DNA from: Nitrosomonas sp.
Lineage (GTDB): Bacteria; Pseudomonadota; Gammaproteobacteria; Burkholderiales; Nitrosomonadaceae
Direction of reading: 5' to 3'
DNA: 40,293 nucleotides
Assembly: GCA_017984435.1 (NCBI GenBank)
Contig: JAGNZK010000026.1
Location: 1 to 40,293, forward strand
Both the position numbers and the translations under genes were made by a program. Positions within the stretch are counted from its first letter, which is position 1. Each line of letters starts with the position of its first letter. The notes below the pieces were generated by a model, which saw only the letters and a list, made by a program, of their open reading frames with translations, was not told the DNA's origin and ran no database searches. Below are positions 28,395 through 37,677 of the stretch, piece after piece.

Positions 28395-31300
28395 CTATGT
28401 TTTATCTGCCAGATACTTGATATCCGTATGCCAACGCCAAATCACATAGATCGCCGGAATTACAAATAGGGTCAGCAGCAGGGCCGAGCCAACGCCGCCG
28501 ATCATCGGTGCAGCCAATCGCTTCATCACATCAGCACCGACGCCGGTGGCCAGCATGACCGGCATCAAACCGACGATATTGGCCAAGCCTGTCATCATCA
28601 CCGGGCGGATGCGTTCCATGGCTCCCGATTTCACAGTTTCCAGCAAGTCATCGAGGGAGTTCAATTGCCCGGATTCTCGCCGCCGCTTTACTGCCCCGTC
28701 TAAATAGGACAGCATGATGGCACTGGTCTCTGCAGCCACCCCAGCCAGCGCAATCAAACCGACCCATACGGCGATGCTCATATTGTAGTTCAGCCAATAC
28801 AGCGCCCAAAGACCGCCGACCAGAGAGAGCGGTACTCCAAGCATAACCATGAGTGTTTCGGCGACGGAACGGAACGTAAAATAATACAAAAGAAAAATAA
28901 TGGCGAGGGTCAATGGTACGAATATTTTAAGCCGTTCCTTCACTCGTTCCATGAATTCATATTGCCCCGACCAGACTAGTATATAACCAGGGGGTAATTC
29001 AATCTTGTCGCGTACTACCTGTTTCAAATCTTCCACATAACTACCCATGTCACGATCTGCCATATCCACGTATACATAACCAGACAACATACCGTCCTCA
29101 TCACGGATCATGGCAGGGCCGCTGACCATGCGTAATTCCACCAACTGGGCCAGGGGCACTTGTGCACCATTGGGCGTGCTTACCGTCAGCCGCCCCAGTT
29201 TGTCCAGGTCATCGCGCAGTTCACGCTGGTAGCGCAGGTTGATAGGATAGCGCTCACGCCCTTCAATGGTGGTGGTGATGTTTTCCCCGCCGATACCCGA
29301 TTCGATGATTCTGCTCACGTCCATGACGGTGAATCCATAGCGGGCGATTTCATCGCGGTTGATGTTAATATCTAAATAATAGCCGCCCGAAACTCTTTCC
29401 GCGTAGACGCTACGGGTACCGGGAACATCCTTGGCGACCATCTCGATTTCTTTGCCGATAGTCTCAATAGTCTTCAAATCCGGCCCGAAAATCTTTATGC
29501 CCACAGGCGTGCGTACGCCAGTCGTGAGCATGTCAAGGCGCGCTTTGATGGGCATAGACCAGGTATTAGTTACACCAGGAAACTGCAAAGCTTGGTCCAT
29601 CTCGGTGATTAAGTCTTCATAACTCAGGTCTTTGCGCCATTGTTCCTTGGGTTTCAGCTCAACGAGCACTTCCATCATGCTGAATGGTGCCGGATCGGTG
29701 GACGTATCGGCACGCCCAGCCTTGCCAAAAACGAGTTCCACCTCGGGAAAGGATTTTAGCTTCTGATCCATTTGCTGCAATAATTTACCCGCTTCCGTCA
29801 CCGAAATACCCGGCAGGGTAGTTGGCATATAGAGAATCGTACCTTCGTAAAGTGGTGGCATAAACTCTGACCCAATGCGCTGCAAAGGAATCACAATGCT
29901 CGCCATTAAAATTAAGGAAAGTACGATTAGACTCCATCGGTAACGCAAAGCTAGAGCCAGCAGCGGCGCGTATATCCGTTGCAATAGTCGTGTGACCGGG
30001 TGACGTTGTTCCGGGATAATGCGACCACGAATTAAAATTGACAACAGCGCCGGGATCAACGTCACGGCGAGTACTGCGCTCATGGCGATGGCCAGTATTT
30101 TAGTTAGCGCCAGCGGCGTAAATAGTCGACCTTCCTGGGCTTCCAGGACGAATACGGGCATGAAAGCGATTGCAATAACCAGAAGTGAGGCAAAAATCGG
30201 CGGCCCGACTTCCTTGGCGGAATCAATGAGTATCTGCTCGCGATCACCTTTGCGTCCATTTCGCTCCCACTCTTCCAACCGCCTGTGGGCATTGTCCACC
30301 ATAACGATGGATGCATCTACCATATCGCCAAGGGCGACGATAATGCCGCCTATTGCCATGATATTTAATCCAACGCCGAGATAATACATGGGGATGAACG
30401 CAATCAATACTGCCAAAGGCAAGGTAATTATCGGGATGAGCGCGGAGCGCAGGTGCAGTAAAAATCCGACAATGAGCACGCTGATCACTACCAGTTCTTC
30501 GATTAGGTTTTCTGTAGCAGTAGCGATGGATTCGTGGATCAGGTTGCTGCGATCGTAGACAGCAACAATCTTGACTCCCTTGGGCAGAGACGGCTCGATC
30601 TCCTTGAGCTTGGCATTGACCCGTTCAATGACGGCGGAAACATCCTCTCCATAGCGCATGACAACCACGCCACCCACCGTCTCACCTTGGCCGTTCAGTT
30701 CCACGATGCCGCGCCGCATGTCCGGCCCCAGCCCGACCGAGGCCACGTCGCGCAGCAGGATCGGGGTGCCATTGGCACTAACGCCCACGGCGATTTTTTC
30801 GATGTCGGCGGTGGACTTGATGTAGCCACGCCCTCGGATCATGTACTCAATACCGGAAAACTCCACTACCCGGCCACCCACATCCAGATTGCTCATACGT
30901 ATCTTGTCGAGAATCTCATTCAGGTTGAGTTTATAAGCCAACACCTTAGTGGGGTCGAGGTTGATCTGGTACTGGCGTACGAAACCGCCCACACTGGCGA
31001 CTTCCGCCACCCCGTCCACAGCCGCCAGCCAGTAACGCAGATACCAGTCCTGAAACGAGCGCAACGAAGCGAGATCCTGCTGACCACTTTCGTCAACTAA
31101 GGCATATTGGAATACCCAGCCCACTGCTGTGGCATCCGGTCCCAGTTGCGGCGCTACGCCTTCCGGCAGTTTGCCGGATAACTGGTTCATATATTCCAGA
31201 ACACGGGATCGCGCCCAGTAAATATCAGTACCTTCCTTGAACAGAACATAGACATAAGAAAAACCAAAATCCGAAAATCCCCGCACAACGGTCACATTGG

Positions 31301-31529
31301 GTGCGGATAGCAGGGCAGTGACAATCGGATAGGTGATCTGATCTTCCACCAGATCTGGAGATCGCCCCATCCACTTGCTATAGATGATGACTTGAGTATC
31401 GGACAAGTCCGGCAGGGCATCGATGGGGGTATTTTTCATTGCCCATAGACCGGCAGTAGCCGCACCAAACACCAGCAAAAATACGATGAGTCGGTTTCTG
31501 GCGCAAAATTCGATGAGATTTTCGATCAT
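28395..31529 (-). CDS. cusA: RND Cu(I)/Ag(I) efflux pump, CusA type
   Basis: A 1044-residue HME-RND permease; AAGG precedes the ATG at 31529. TM4 carries ALGDMVDASIVMVDN (399-413) with Asp at 405 as in E. coli CusA; the following Glu of the EN pair is Asp412. The three Met of the copper-binding cluster are present as YMPTTLPG (568), FSMMEV (618) and LDMLTTG (667), spaced 50 and 49 residues as in E. coli CusA. These features mark a monovalent copper/silver pump, in contrast to the czcA at 11860. It lies 10 bp after cusB. Works with CusB, CusC and probably the CusF at 8239. Confidence 0.94.
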   Translation of the reverse strand: MIENLIEFCARNRLIVFLLVFGAATAGLWAMKNTPIDALPDLSDTQVIIYSKWMGRSPDLVEDQITYPIVTALLSAPNVTVVRGFSDFGFSYVYVLFKEGTDIYWARSRVLEYMNQLSGKLPEGVAPQLGPDATAVGWVFQYALVDESGQQDLASLRSFQDWYLRYWLAAVDGVAEVASVGGFVRQYQINLDPTKVLAYKLNLNEILDKIRMSNLDVGGRVVEFSGIEYMIRGRGYIKSTADIEKIAVGVSANGTPILLRDVASVGLGPDMRRGIVELNGQGETVGGVVVMRYGEDVSAVIERVNAKLKEIEPSLPKGVKIVAVYDRSNLIHESIATATENLIEELVVISVLIVGFLLHLRSALIPIITLPLAVLIAFIPMYYLGVGLNIMAIGGIIVALGDMVDASIVMVDNAHRRLEEWERNGRKGDREQILIDSAKEVGPPIFASLLVIAIAFMPVFVLEAQEGRLFTPLALTKILAIAMSAVLAVTLIPALLSILIRGRIIPEQRHPVTRLLQRIYAPLLALALRYRWSLIVLSLILMASIVIPLQRIGSEFMPPLYEGTILYMPTTLPGISVTEAGKLLQQMDQKLKSFPEVELVFGKAGRADTSTDPAPFSMMEVLVELKPKEQWRKDLSYEDLITEMDQALQFPGVTNTWSMPIKARLDMLTTGVRTPVGIKIFGPDLKTIETIGKEIEMVAKDVPGTRSVYAERVSGGYYLDININRDEIARYGFTVMDVSRIIESGIGGENITTTIEGRERYPINLRYQRELRDDLDKLGRLTVSTPNGAQVPLAQLVELRMVSGPAMIRDEDGMLSGYVYVDMADRDMGSYVEDLKQVVRDKIELPPGYILVWSGQYEFMERVKERLKIFVPLTLAIIFLLYYFTFRSVAETLMVMLGVPLSLVGGLWALYWLNYNMSIAVWVGLIALAGVAAETSAIMLSYLDGAVKRRRESGQLNSLDDLLETVKSGAMERIRPVMMTGLANIVGLMPVMLATGVGADVMKRLAAPMIGGVGSALLLTLFVIPAIYVIWRWHTDIKYLADKT

Positions 31530-31539
31530 AATCGTTGCC

Positions 31540-32793
31540 TTAGTGCTTCATGCCAGGCATGCCGCCAACCGCTGACTTCAATTGGCTTTCGGAGTCAAGC
31601 AGGAAGTTGGCTGAAGTGATGACGTGTTCGCCCTCCTGGATTCCTTCCAGTATTTCTACCCAATCGCCACTGCGTTGGCCAATTTTGGCATTGCGCCATT
31701 CGAGCCGACCGCCGCCAAGATGAATAAAAATGATCTGCCGCTCACCCGATTCCAATACTGCATTCTTGGGTACGACAAGCCGCACACCCAGCGGAATTTT
31801 GAGCTCCAGATTAGCGTACATGCCGGGTTTAAGCTTTTCTCCCGGATTATCTAACTCGAAGCGCACCTTGCCGGTGCGCGATAGTGGATCAATGGTGGGA
31901 TAAATGAAGGTGATGCGCGTTTGAAGCGTCATATCCGGCACATAGGATAGTGTTACGGTGGCGCGCTGACCTATCTCTATCAGCGGCATCTCATATTCGT
32001 AGATATCGCCCATAATCCAGATGTGGGATAAATCGGCGATAGTATAGAGCTCATCGCCAGGCTTCACGTGCAATCCTGTTACCGCCGTTCTGTCGATTAC
32101 GGTGCCGCTTTGCGGCGCATGGATTGGTAGGGTTGTGAGTACAATGCCTGTACGCTCAAGATCTTGAATATGGTGCGGTTCTATATCCCACAACAGCATT
32201 CTACGACGTGATGCTTCCAGCAAAGCTCGTGCACCTTGTGCTACTTCGGGAAACTCACTTTTTCCCAATGTCTGACTACTCTGTAGCGAAATTAGATATT
32301 CTTCCTGCGTTGCCAATAATTCAGGACTATATAAGGTGAACAATTTTTGTCCTTGCTTAACGTGTTCTCCTGTGAAGTTAACGAACAATTGATCTACCCA
32401 GCCCTCCAGTTTTATGGTAACGCGGGAAAGCAGCTTTTCATCCACTTCCACCCGGCCTACGGTACGAATAACATGATCTACTGCCTGTCGTTTTGCCAGT
32501 TCGAACGTGACGCCGATTGATTGCAGTCGTTTTGGGCTGACAAACAGCATATTCTGCGACTCGGTAGATTTCTCGGTCTGTGAAGAATGCGCAAGTTCCA
32601 GATTGCCTTCGATTATCTGCTCTTGATTTCCATGCCCCGTTTTATCCATACTCATGTCATTGCCATGAGGAGAGTCTTCGTTAAGTTCTGATTGATTAAA
32701 GTGGAAAAACAAGAAAACAGTGATTATGGCAATTGCCACGGCAAGAACAACCAAGCCATAGCGCATACGTGATGTCAGGGAAGAGATGTTCAT
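31540..32793 (-). CDS. cusB: RND periplasmic adaptor, CusB type
   Basis: A 417-residue membrane-fusion protein. An N-terminal anchor (YGLVVLAVAIAIITVFLFFHF) is followed by a Met/His-rich segment (SPHGNDMSMDKTGHGN) that may bind Cu(I)/Ag(I), as the Met-rich N-terminus of CusB does. Lipoyl halves appear as GRVEVDEKLLSRVTIKLEGW and PIHAPQSGTVIDRTAVTGL; the hairpin lies between. It ends GGMPGMKH, again Met/His. The ATG overlaps the cusC stop by 4 bp (ATGA), so translation is coupled. Connects CusA to the outer-membrane channel. Confidence 0.93.
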   Translation of the reverse strand: MNISSLTSRMRYGLVVLAVAIAIITVFLFFHFNQSELNEDSPHGNDMSMDKTGHGNQEQIIEGNLELAHSSQTEKSTESQNMLFVSPKRLQSIGVTFELAKRQAVDHVIRTVGRVEVDEKLLSRVTIKLEGWVDQLFVNFTGEHVKQGQKLFTLYSPELLATQEEYLISLQSSQTLGKSEFPEVAQGARALLEASRRRMLLWDIEPHHIQDLERTGIVLTTLPIHAPQSGTVIDRTAVTGLHVKPGDELYTIADLSHIWIMGDIYEYEMPLIEIGQRATVTLSYVPDMTLQTRITFIYPTIDPLSRTGKVRFELDNPGEKLKPGMYANLELKIPLGVRLVVPKNAVLESGERQIIFIHLGGGRLEWRNAKIGQRSGDWVEILEGIQEGEHVITSANFLLDSESQLKSAVGGMPGMKH

Positions 32794-34028
32794 GGAGCTA
32801 CCCCTATGATTCCTTCCAGCCGAGCCAACGCCTTTTTATGTTCAACCATTTCACTGTGGAACTCCAGTTCATTTTCTTGTAAGGTTAGTAAGCTATTAAG
32901 CAAAGTCAGAAAATCCACACGACCGACTGCATAGCTGGCTTGAGCTGAAGCGAGCGTTAAACGTGATTGGGGAATAATGGCATCTCTCAATAACTTGATA
33001 AGCAGCTCAGCGCGCTCGGCTTGAGCCATGTCATCTTTAATGCGAGCCAGTAATTCTTGCCGTAGTGCATGAAGATCCTGAAATACCGCCTCACGACTTG
33101 CAATTGCTTCATTCACACCTTCTCGTTGTTTAGTGGCGTAATAAAGTGGGATTTTGATATTCAACATAACTTGGTAGCCATTCACATTCATGACTGGATC
33201 GCGCGTTCCAAGGCCACTGAGCTCGAAATCTGGATAGTATTCCCGCTTGGCCAGCGCAATGGCTTGATTACCTTGCTCTACGGTTCTTTGCTGACCATGC
33301 AACAAAGGAGAAGATTGATCCAGTAAATCGTTTAGTTCCGCAATAGAATAACGCATCGGTGTGAATCGAATTTCCTCGGGCATGCCTAGCGGATCGCTCG
33401 GAAGTCTATTCAGAATTCGATTGATGCCCGCGTGTAGTGATTGCCTACGTTGTTCCAGAGTGGCTAAACGTGCCAGTAAGCGTGAAATTTCGGTTGAGGC
33501 CCGCAAAACATCCTGCTGTGCTGCCTGGCCAACCGAATAGCGGGCAGTGGCAGTCTTTTCAAACTGCTGCAACAGCAGCATTGTTTGTTGTAAAACACGA
33601 ATTGAGTCATGTACGAAGTGCAGATCGTAGAAAACCTCTTTTAATCGGGCTATCACTGCTAATTGTGTTGCCAGATAATCCTGTTCAATGCGATCTGATC
33701 TTCGAGCGGCAATCTCGCCTTTAAGTCCTAACTTACCGGGGAACGGAATTTCCTGACTTAATCCATACATTACATCCTGTCGGGCCATATCGCGATATCC
33801 CATCGTTACTTTTGGGTCAGGTAGAGTCTGTACTTGTGGGATCACAGCTCTGGCTGATTCCCATCGCTGCAGACTTGCACGAATATCTGGGTTCTTTGCT
33901 AGCGCCTCCTGAACAAGTTCGTCTAGCCTGGAGAAAACCTCACCACCGAAAACTAAACTACAACATAAGAAAGTGCTCAGAAAAAAAACGACTTTACAAT
34001 AAATAGCTGGGAATTTTATGCCTCTCAT
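32790..34028 (-). CDS. cusC: Outer-membrane efflux protein, TolC/CusC type
   Basis: 412 residues with signal segment VVFFLSTFLCCSLVFGG. TolC features: LDELVQEALAKNPDIRASLQRWESARA, PDPKVTMGYRDM, YGLSQEIPFPGKLGLKGE, and the second repeat KREYYPDFELSGLGTRDP... with the helical end VGRVDFLTLLNSLLTLQENELEF. No lipobox is obvious, so lipid anchoring as in E. coli CusC is uncertain. Start ATG 34028 overlaps the stop of the 80-codon TolC-like fragment upstream by 4 bp, and its own stop overlaps cusB by 4 bp. Confidence 0.9.
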   Translation of the reverse strand: MRGIKFPAIYCKVVFFLSTFLCCSLVFGGEVFSRLDELVQEALAKNPDIRASLQRWESARAVIPQVQTLPDPKVTMGYRDMARQDVMYGLSQEIPFPGKLGLKGEIAARRSDRIEQDYLATQLAVIARLKEVFYDLHFVHDSIRVLQQTMLLLQQFEKTATARYSVGQAAQQDVLRASTEISRLLARLATLEQRRQSLHAGINRILNRLPSDPLGMPEEIRFTPMRYSIAELNDLLDQSSPLLHGQQRTVEQGNQAIALAKREYYPDFELSGLGTRDPVMNVNGYQVMLNIKIPLYYATKQREGVNEAIASREAVFQDLHALRQELLARIKDDMAQAERAELLIKLLRDAIIPQSRLTLASAQASYAVGRVDFLTLLNSLLTLQENELEFHSEMVEHKKALARLEGIIGVAP

Positions 34029-34267
34029 TGCAATCTACCCATTTCTGAAGCCAGTGGTAGATTTCCAGCACTGTAACTGATTTCGAGATCAGGCTGGGTG
34101 CCTTGAGATGGAATCGTCACTAATGCTGCTGCTCGAGCCCGCATTTGCGCCAAATCTGGATTATATCGAACCGTTAGAACATTATGATTTGTTCCAGCAG
34201 TAGCACTGTTTACAAGTAGTAACCTGTCTAAAGAGATGCTGTTTAACAAAATAAATAGTGGGGACAT
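34025..34267 (-). pseudogene. TolC-family N-terminal fragment upstream of cusC
   Basis: 80 codons reading VRYNPDLAQMRARAAALVTI, then PSQGTQPDLEISYSAGNLPLASEM. This is the N-terminal helix and strand block common to TolC-type efflux proteins (NPxLAxxRARxxA...P-x-P-x-I-S-x-x-x-x-N-L-P), but the protein then ends. The complete cusC follows with a 4-bp ATGA overlap. It looks like the remains of a second tolC-like gene, deleted internally, leaving a short frame coupled to cusC translation. There is no good signal peptide or ribosome site. Confidence 0.6.
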
Positions 34268-34347
34268 AAAATATCTCGTGTTCTTGGTACCAAAGCTTAA
34301 AGCGAGGTCCAGCCCAAGAAAGATTCGGTGCGCGTCTTATCGTTTAT

Positions 34348-34716
34348 CTATGTTAGAGGAGGACGTTGAGGTTGCTCAGGAATGAATGAGATAGGTTTAG
34401 CTATTAGCGAGATTGCATAGGAAAAGCTATCAGAGGGAATTACCGCAGAGAGTGCAGATATAATAACTGTACTAAAGCTTGCTTGACATAAAGCGTTTGC
34501 CTCACACTCTTGATTAGAGATCACGCTGCTATCCATTGGTTGCTCGTGATGAATAGTGCGGAGGTGGTCATTAATTATAATAATAACATCGGTATTTAAC
34601 TTGTTATCAGCATTTTCTTCATGTAAGCACAGTGGTATCCCAGCAGAGAATGTTCCTTGCACTGGTAACCAAAGCATAATTAGAACCAAAAATAATCTGT
34701 GCACTAAAAGCTTCAC
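34348..34716 (-). CDS. CzcI-like small periplasmic protein
   Basis: 122 residues from a GTG at 34716 with GGA four bases upstream. Signal peptide RLFLVLIMLWLPVQGTFSAG. The mature part has a Cys-His motif (PLCLHEENAD), a central HLRTIHHEQPMD, further cysteines (NQECEANALCQ) and a proline-rich tail FIPEQPQRPPLT. CzcI proteins of Cupriavidus-type systems share the signal peptide, an early C-x-H-E and an ERPQ-type tail. It is the first gene of the minus-strand cus cluster, matching the place of the gene at 18187 before czcCBA. Likely a periplasmic metal-binding modulator of pump expression (inference). Confidence 0.65.
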   Translation of the reverse strand: MKLLVHRLFLVLIMLWLPVQGTFSAGIPLCLHEENADNKLNTDVIIIINDHLRTIHHEQPMDSSVISNQECEANALCQASFSTVIISALSAVIPSDSFSYAISLIAKPISFIPEQPQRPPLT

Positions 34717-34782
34717 CTGATCCGCTCAAATTTGATTTTTTTTGATTGAATTGCAAAATACACAACATTACATATCTAACAC

Positions 34783-34812
34783 TTTTTACACTAAAAGTAT
34801 ATTAGGTGTCAA
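34783..34812 (-). promoter_or_regulatory. Candidate promoter of the czcI-cusCBA cluster
   Basis: On the minus strand TTGACA (34812-34807), an 18-bp spacer and TAAAAA (34788-34783). The spacer and flanks hold an imperfect dyad with ACAC and GTGT arms. The -10 ends 66 bp before the GTG of the czcI-like gene. Long-spaced promoters with a dyad across the spacer are typical of MerR-type control, but the dyad here is weak. Confidence 0.45.
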
Positions 34813-34836
34813 TTATGCTTTAGGTAGTCAAAGGCT

Positions 34837-34867
34837 CTAGACTAGAAAATATAATCTGCTAGTCTAG
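34837..34867. repeat. Perfect inverted repeat around an AT-rich core
   Basis: CTAGACTAG (34837-34845), 13 AT-rich bases containing TATAAT (34850-34855), then CTAGTCTAG (34859-34867). The arms are exact complements. It lies upstream of the cus cluster promoter on the minus strand and upstream of copA on the plus strand. No T-run follows, so an operator is more likely than a terminator. The rest of 34717-35022 shows no gene. Confidence 0.5.
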
Positions 34868-35022
34868 TAATTAACCTGATTGTTACAACAAGCTTGTTCA
34901 ATATTATTTGCATTGGTGTTTCTACCCGCAAAATAGCCCTGCTTTGAAATAAATGTTGACGCCTATTGAAAATATTGACCAAGTATAAATTTCAACATTG
35001 CATACTACACAGCTGTGAAACT

Positions 35023-35055
35023 GCAATTCCCCACCGACTTGCCACAGGGAATTGC
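35023..35055. repeat. Hairpin with exact 9-bp arms upstream of the copA promoter
   Basis: GCAATTCCC (35023-35031) and GGGAATTGC (35047-35055) flank a 15-base loop. It ends 11 bp before the -35 of the copA promoter. On the minus strand it contains GTGGGGAATTG, recalling the right end of the structured repeats at 8055 and 18807, but the remainder does not match. Confidence 0.5.
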
Positions 35056-35066
35056 AAGCTTAATGC

Positions 35067-35097
35067 TTGACATTCCAATGATTGGAAGGTTTAGCAT
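35067..35097 (+). promoter_or_regulatory. CueR/MerR-type copper promoter of the P1B ATPase gene
   Basis: TTGACA (35067-35072), a 19-bp spacer and TAGCAT (35092-35097). The spacer holds the dyad TTCCAAT-G-ATTGGAA (35073-35087) and continues GGTTTA, very like the E. coli copA promoter (CCTTCC...GGAAGGTTTA between -35 and -10). An over-long 19-bp spacer with a central dyad is the hallmark of MerR-family activation, here most likely by a CueR-type Cu(I) sensor. No merR-type gene is in the window. The leader to ATG 35321 is about 220 nt and contains a five-codon frame (35129) with a good ribosome site. Confidence 0.8.
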
Positions 35098-35320
35098 TGC
35101 TAATAAAAAACCAGCATCACGGGAGAAAATGCAACAAAAATATTAAAAGTGCTCGGGCTGGAGTGAAAATACATACATTGAATAACAGAGAAAGTGCCAA
35201 CCACTCACTAGCAAAATATTTGACACGGGCTTTAATTAAGCTAAGTTGTAGAACTTGTACTTCTAATTTCTGGATATTTCTTCCATCAAAAACATGTACT
35301 TCTTTAGAAGGATAAAAATT

Positions 35321-37492
35321 ATGCGAATAGAACACCACAAACATGCAGAAAAGACTGCTCGTGTTTCTCAGTCTACTGACGCAGACGTGATCTACACCTG
35401 TCCCATGCACCCGGAAATACGGCAAAATGGACCCGGGAATTGCCCAATTTGCGGAATGGCGCTGGAGCCGGAAACAATAACAGGCGAGGAAGGTGAAAAT
35501 CCGGAGCTGACCGATATGCGCAAGCGCTTCTGGATCGGCCTTGCCCTGACCCTGCCAGTCTTTGCACTGGAAATGGGTAGCCATATTTTTGATCTTCATC
35601 GCTATATTAGTGGTACGCTATCCAACTGGATACAGTTGGTACTGGCCACACCTGTTGTGCTTTGGGCTGGAAAACCATTTTTTGAGCGCGGCTGGGCCTC
35701 CCTAAAAACCCGCAACTTGAATATGTTTACGCTGATTGCCATGGGTACGGGCGTGGCATGGCTGTACAGTATCGTGGCGACACTGGCTCCCGGTATTTTT
35801 CCTGAGGCTTTCCAGCAGGATGGCGCTGTCGCGGTATATTTCGAGGCTTCCGCTGTTATCACGGTACTGGTGTTATTGGGGCAGGTTCTCGAACTGAAAG
35901 CGCGCGAACAAACAGGCGGTGCAATCCGTGCCTTGCTTGATCTAGCACCGAAAACAGCTCGTCGGGTGAACGAAAGCGGCGAAGATGAGGATGTGCCTTT
36001 AGATCAAATTAAGGTTGGTGATCTAATACGTGTGCGCCCCGGTGAAAAAGTGCCACTCGACGGGATTGTAGCCGAAGGCCAGAGTGCTGTTGACGAATCC
36101 ATGATTACGGGTGAATCGATGCCTGTTAAGAAAGAGCTGCAGAGTAAAGTTATCGGTGGAACGATGAATCAAACCGGTAGTTTTGTCATGAAGGCCGAGC
36201 TTGTCGGTAAAGACACGATGCTTTCACAAATCGTCCATATGGTTGCGGAAGCGCAACGCAGCCGCGCCCCGATACAGAGGTTGGCAGATATTGTTGCCTC
36301 ATGGTTTGTTCCGGTTGTCATCTTGGTGGCAGTGCTTGCTTTTATCATCTGGGGCATATATGGGCCTTCTCCAGCGTTTAGTTATGCGCTCATCGCCGCT
36401 GTCAGTGTCCTGATTATCGCCTGCCCCTGCGCTTTAGGATTAGCCACACCCATGTCCATTATGGTTGGGGTGGGTAAAGGTGCTCAGGCAGGCGTACTGA
36501 TCAAGAACGCAGAGGCGCTGGAGCGTTTGGAAAAAGTTGATACGCTGGTTATTGACAAGACCGGAACATTGACCGAAGGCAAGCCGACTGTGACAAAAAT
36601 TGTAGCCACTAACAGTTTTGAAGAGGATGATCTTCTGTTGCTGGCCGCTTCATTGGAACAAGGCAGCGAACACCCGCTTGCTCATGCCATTGTTGTTGCG
36701 GCGAAAAAAAAGGGGTTGAATTTGGTTGCGGCAGATGAATTTGACTCGCCAACGGGTAAAGGAGTGATCGGTAAAATCAACGGACAGGCTGTTGTGCTTG
36801 GTAATGTCATGTTGATGGAGGAGAAATCTATTAATGTATCCTCTTTATCAACGCAAGCCGACGAACTGCGCTCCGACGGCGCAACCGTGATTTATATCGC
36901 CGTGGACGGTCAGGCTGCCGGGATTTTGTCTATCGCCGATCCGATTAAGGAAACAACACTGGATGCAATCCAGCAAATTCAAAATCTGGGTATTCATATT
37001 GTCATGTTAACTGGTGACAATCGCCGTACTGCAGAAGCTGTTGCAAAAACGTTAGGAATTGAAGCAGTAGAAGCTGAAATTCTGCCGGGAGACAAAGGCA
37101 AGATCGTTAAAAAGCTGCGCGATGAAGGACGTATTGTTGCCATGGCCGGGGACGGCACAAATGATGCTCCAGCATTGGCTGCTGCCGATGTTGGCATAGC
37201 TATGGGAACAGGTACAGATGTAGCCATGGAAAGCGCAGGCGTGACCTTGTTGAAAGGCGATCTGATCGGTATTGTCCGCGCCCGCAAACTGTCTGTTGCT
37301 ACCATGAACAATATTCGGCAAAATCTGTTCTTTGCTTTTATTTACAATACCGCAGGTGTACCCATAGCGGCAGGCATACTGTACCCGCTCTTTGGAATCC
37401 TGCTTTCACCCATTATCGCCGCTGCAGCAATGTCATTATCCTCGGTCAGCGTTATAGGCAATGCTCTGCGGTTAAGATTATTGAAATTGTAA
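35321..37492 (+). CDS. copA: P1B-type Cu(I)-exporting ATPase with N-terminal Cys/His metal site
   Basis: 723 residues from ATG 35321, chosen for AGAAGGAT about 7 bases upstream; ATG 35294 is rejected. In place of HMA domains, the N-terminus has [22 protein letters not shown] (two parts, Cys27, His30, Cys41, Cys44), a short heavy-metal-binding motif seen in many environmental CopA proteins. [21 protein letters not shown] (Cys368-Pro-Cys370), [11 protein letters not shown] (Asp412), SEHPLAHAI (the HP motif) and [18 protein letters not shown] follow. TM7 Tyr-Asn (FIYNTAGVP) and TM8 Met-x2-Ser-Ser (MSLSS) with CPC define the Cu(I) class P1B-1. It exports cytosolic Cu(I) to the periplasm, where CusF and CusCBA could take over. 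Confidence 0.94.
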   Translation: MRIEHHKHAEKTARVSQSTDADVIYTCPMHPEIRQNGPGNCPICGMALEPETITGEEGENPELTDMRKRFWIGLALTLPVFALEMGSHIFDLHRYISGTLSNWIQLVLATPVVLWAGKPFFERGWASLKTRNLNMFTLIAMGTGVAWLYSIVATLAPGIFPEAFQQDGAVAVYFEASAVITVLVLLGQVLELKAREQTGGAIRALLDLAPKTARRVNESGEDEDVPLDQIKVGDLIRVRPGEKVPLDGIVAEGQSAVDESMITGESMPVKKELQSKVIGGTMNQTGSFVMKAELVGKDTMLSQIVHMVAEAQRSRAPIQRLADIVASWFVPVVILVAVLAFIIWGIYGPSPAFSYALIAAVSVLIIACPCALGLATPMSIMVGVGKGAQAGVLIKNAEALERLEKVDTLVIDKTGTLTEGKPTVTKIVATNSFEEDDLLLLAASLEQGSEHPLAHAIVVAAKKKGLNLVAADEFDSPTGKGVIGKINGQAVVLGNVMLMEEKSINVSSLSTQADELRSDGATVIYIAVDGQAAGILSIADPIKETTLDAIQQIQNLGIHIVMLTGDNRRTAEAVAKTLGIEAVEAEILPGDKGKIVKKLRDEGRIVAMAGDGTNDAPALAAADVGIAMGTGTDVAMESAGVTLLKGDLIGIVRARKLSVATMNNIRQNLFFAFIYNTAGVPIAAGILYPLFGILLSPIIAAAAMSLSSVSVIGNALRLRLLKL

Positions 37493-37677
37493 GATTTTAA
37501 ATCCGGAGTTATTTTTTCATAAAGGACGCCAGAGGAATTGCTCTCCCGAATCCTTCTGGCTACCTCAAAATGATAATTACACATGCATTTGACGAAATCA
37601 GCGTCAAAGAATGATAGAAAACTGCAGTTTAGAGAAATTAAAATATCCTATTTTTAGATTATTTTGCAATAGAATCT

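Noticed and set aside
35023-35055. A third copy of the structured repeat
   Set aside because: Only GTGGGGAATTG and a few bases match; the three-stem layout is absent.
35117-35599. 160-codon minus-strand frame overlapping the start of copA
   Set aside because: It is antisense to the conserved CPMHPE metal site and lacks family similarity.
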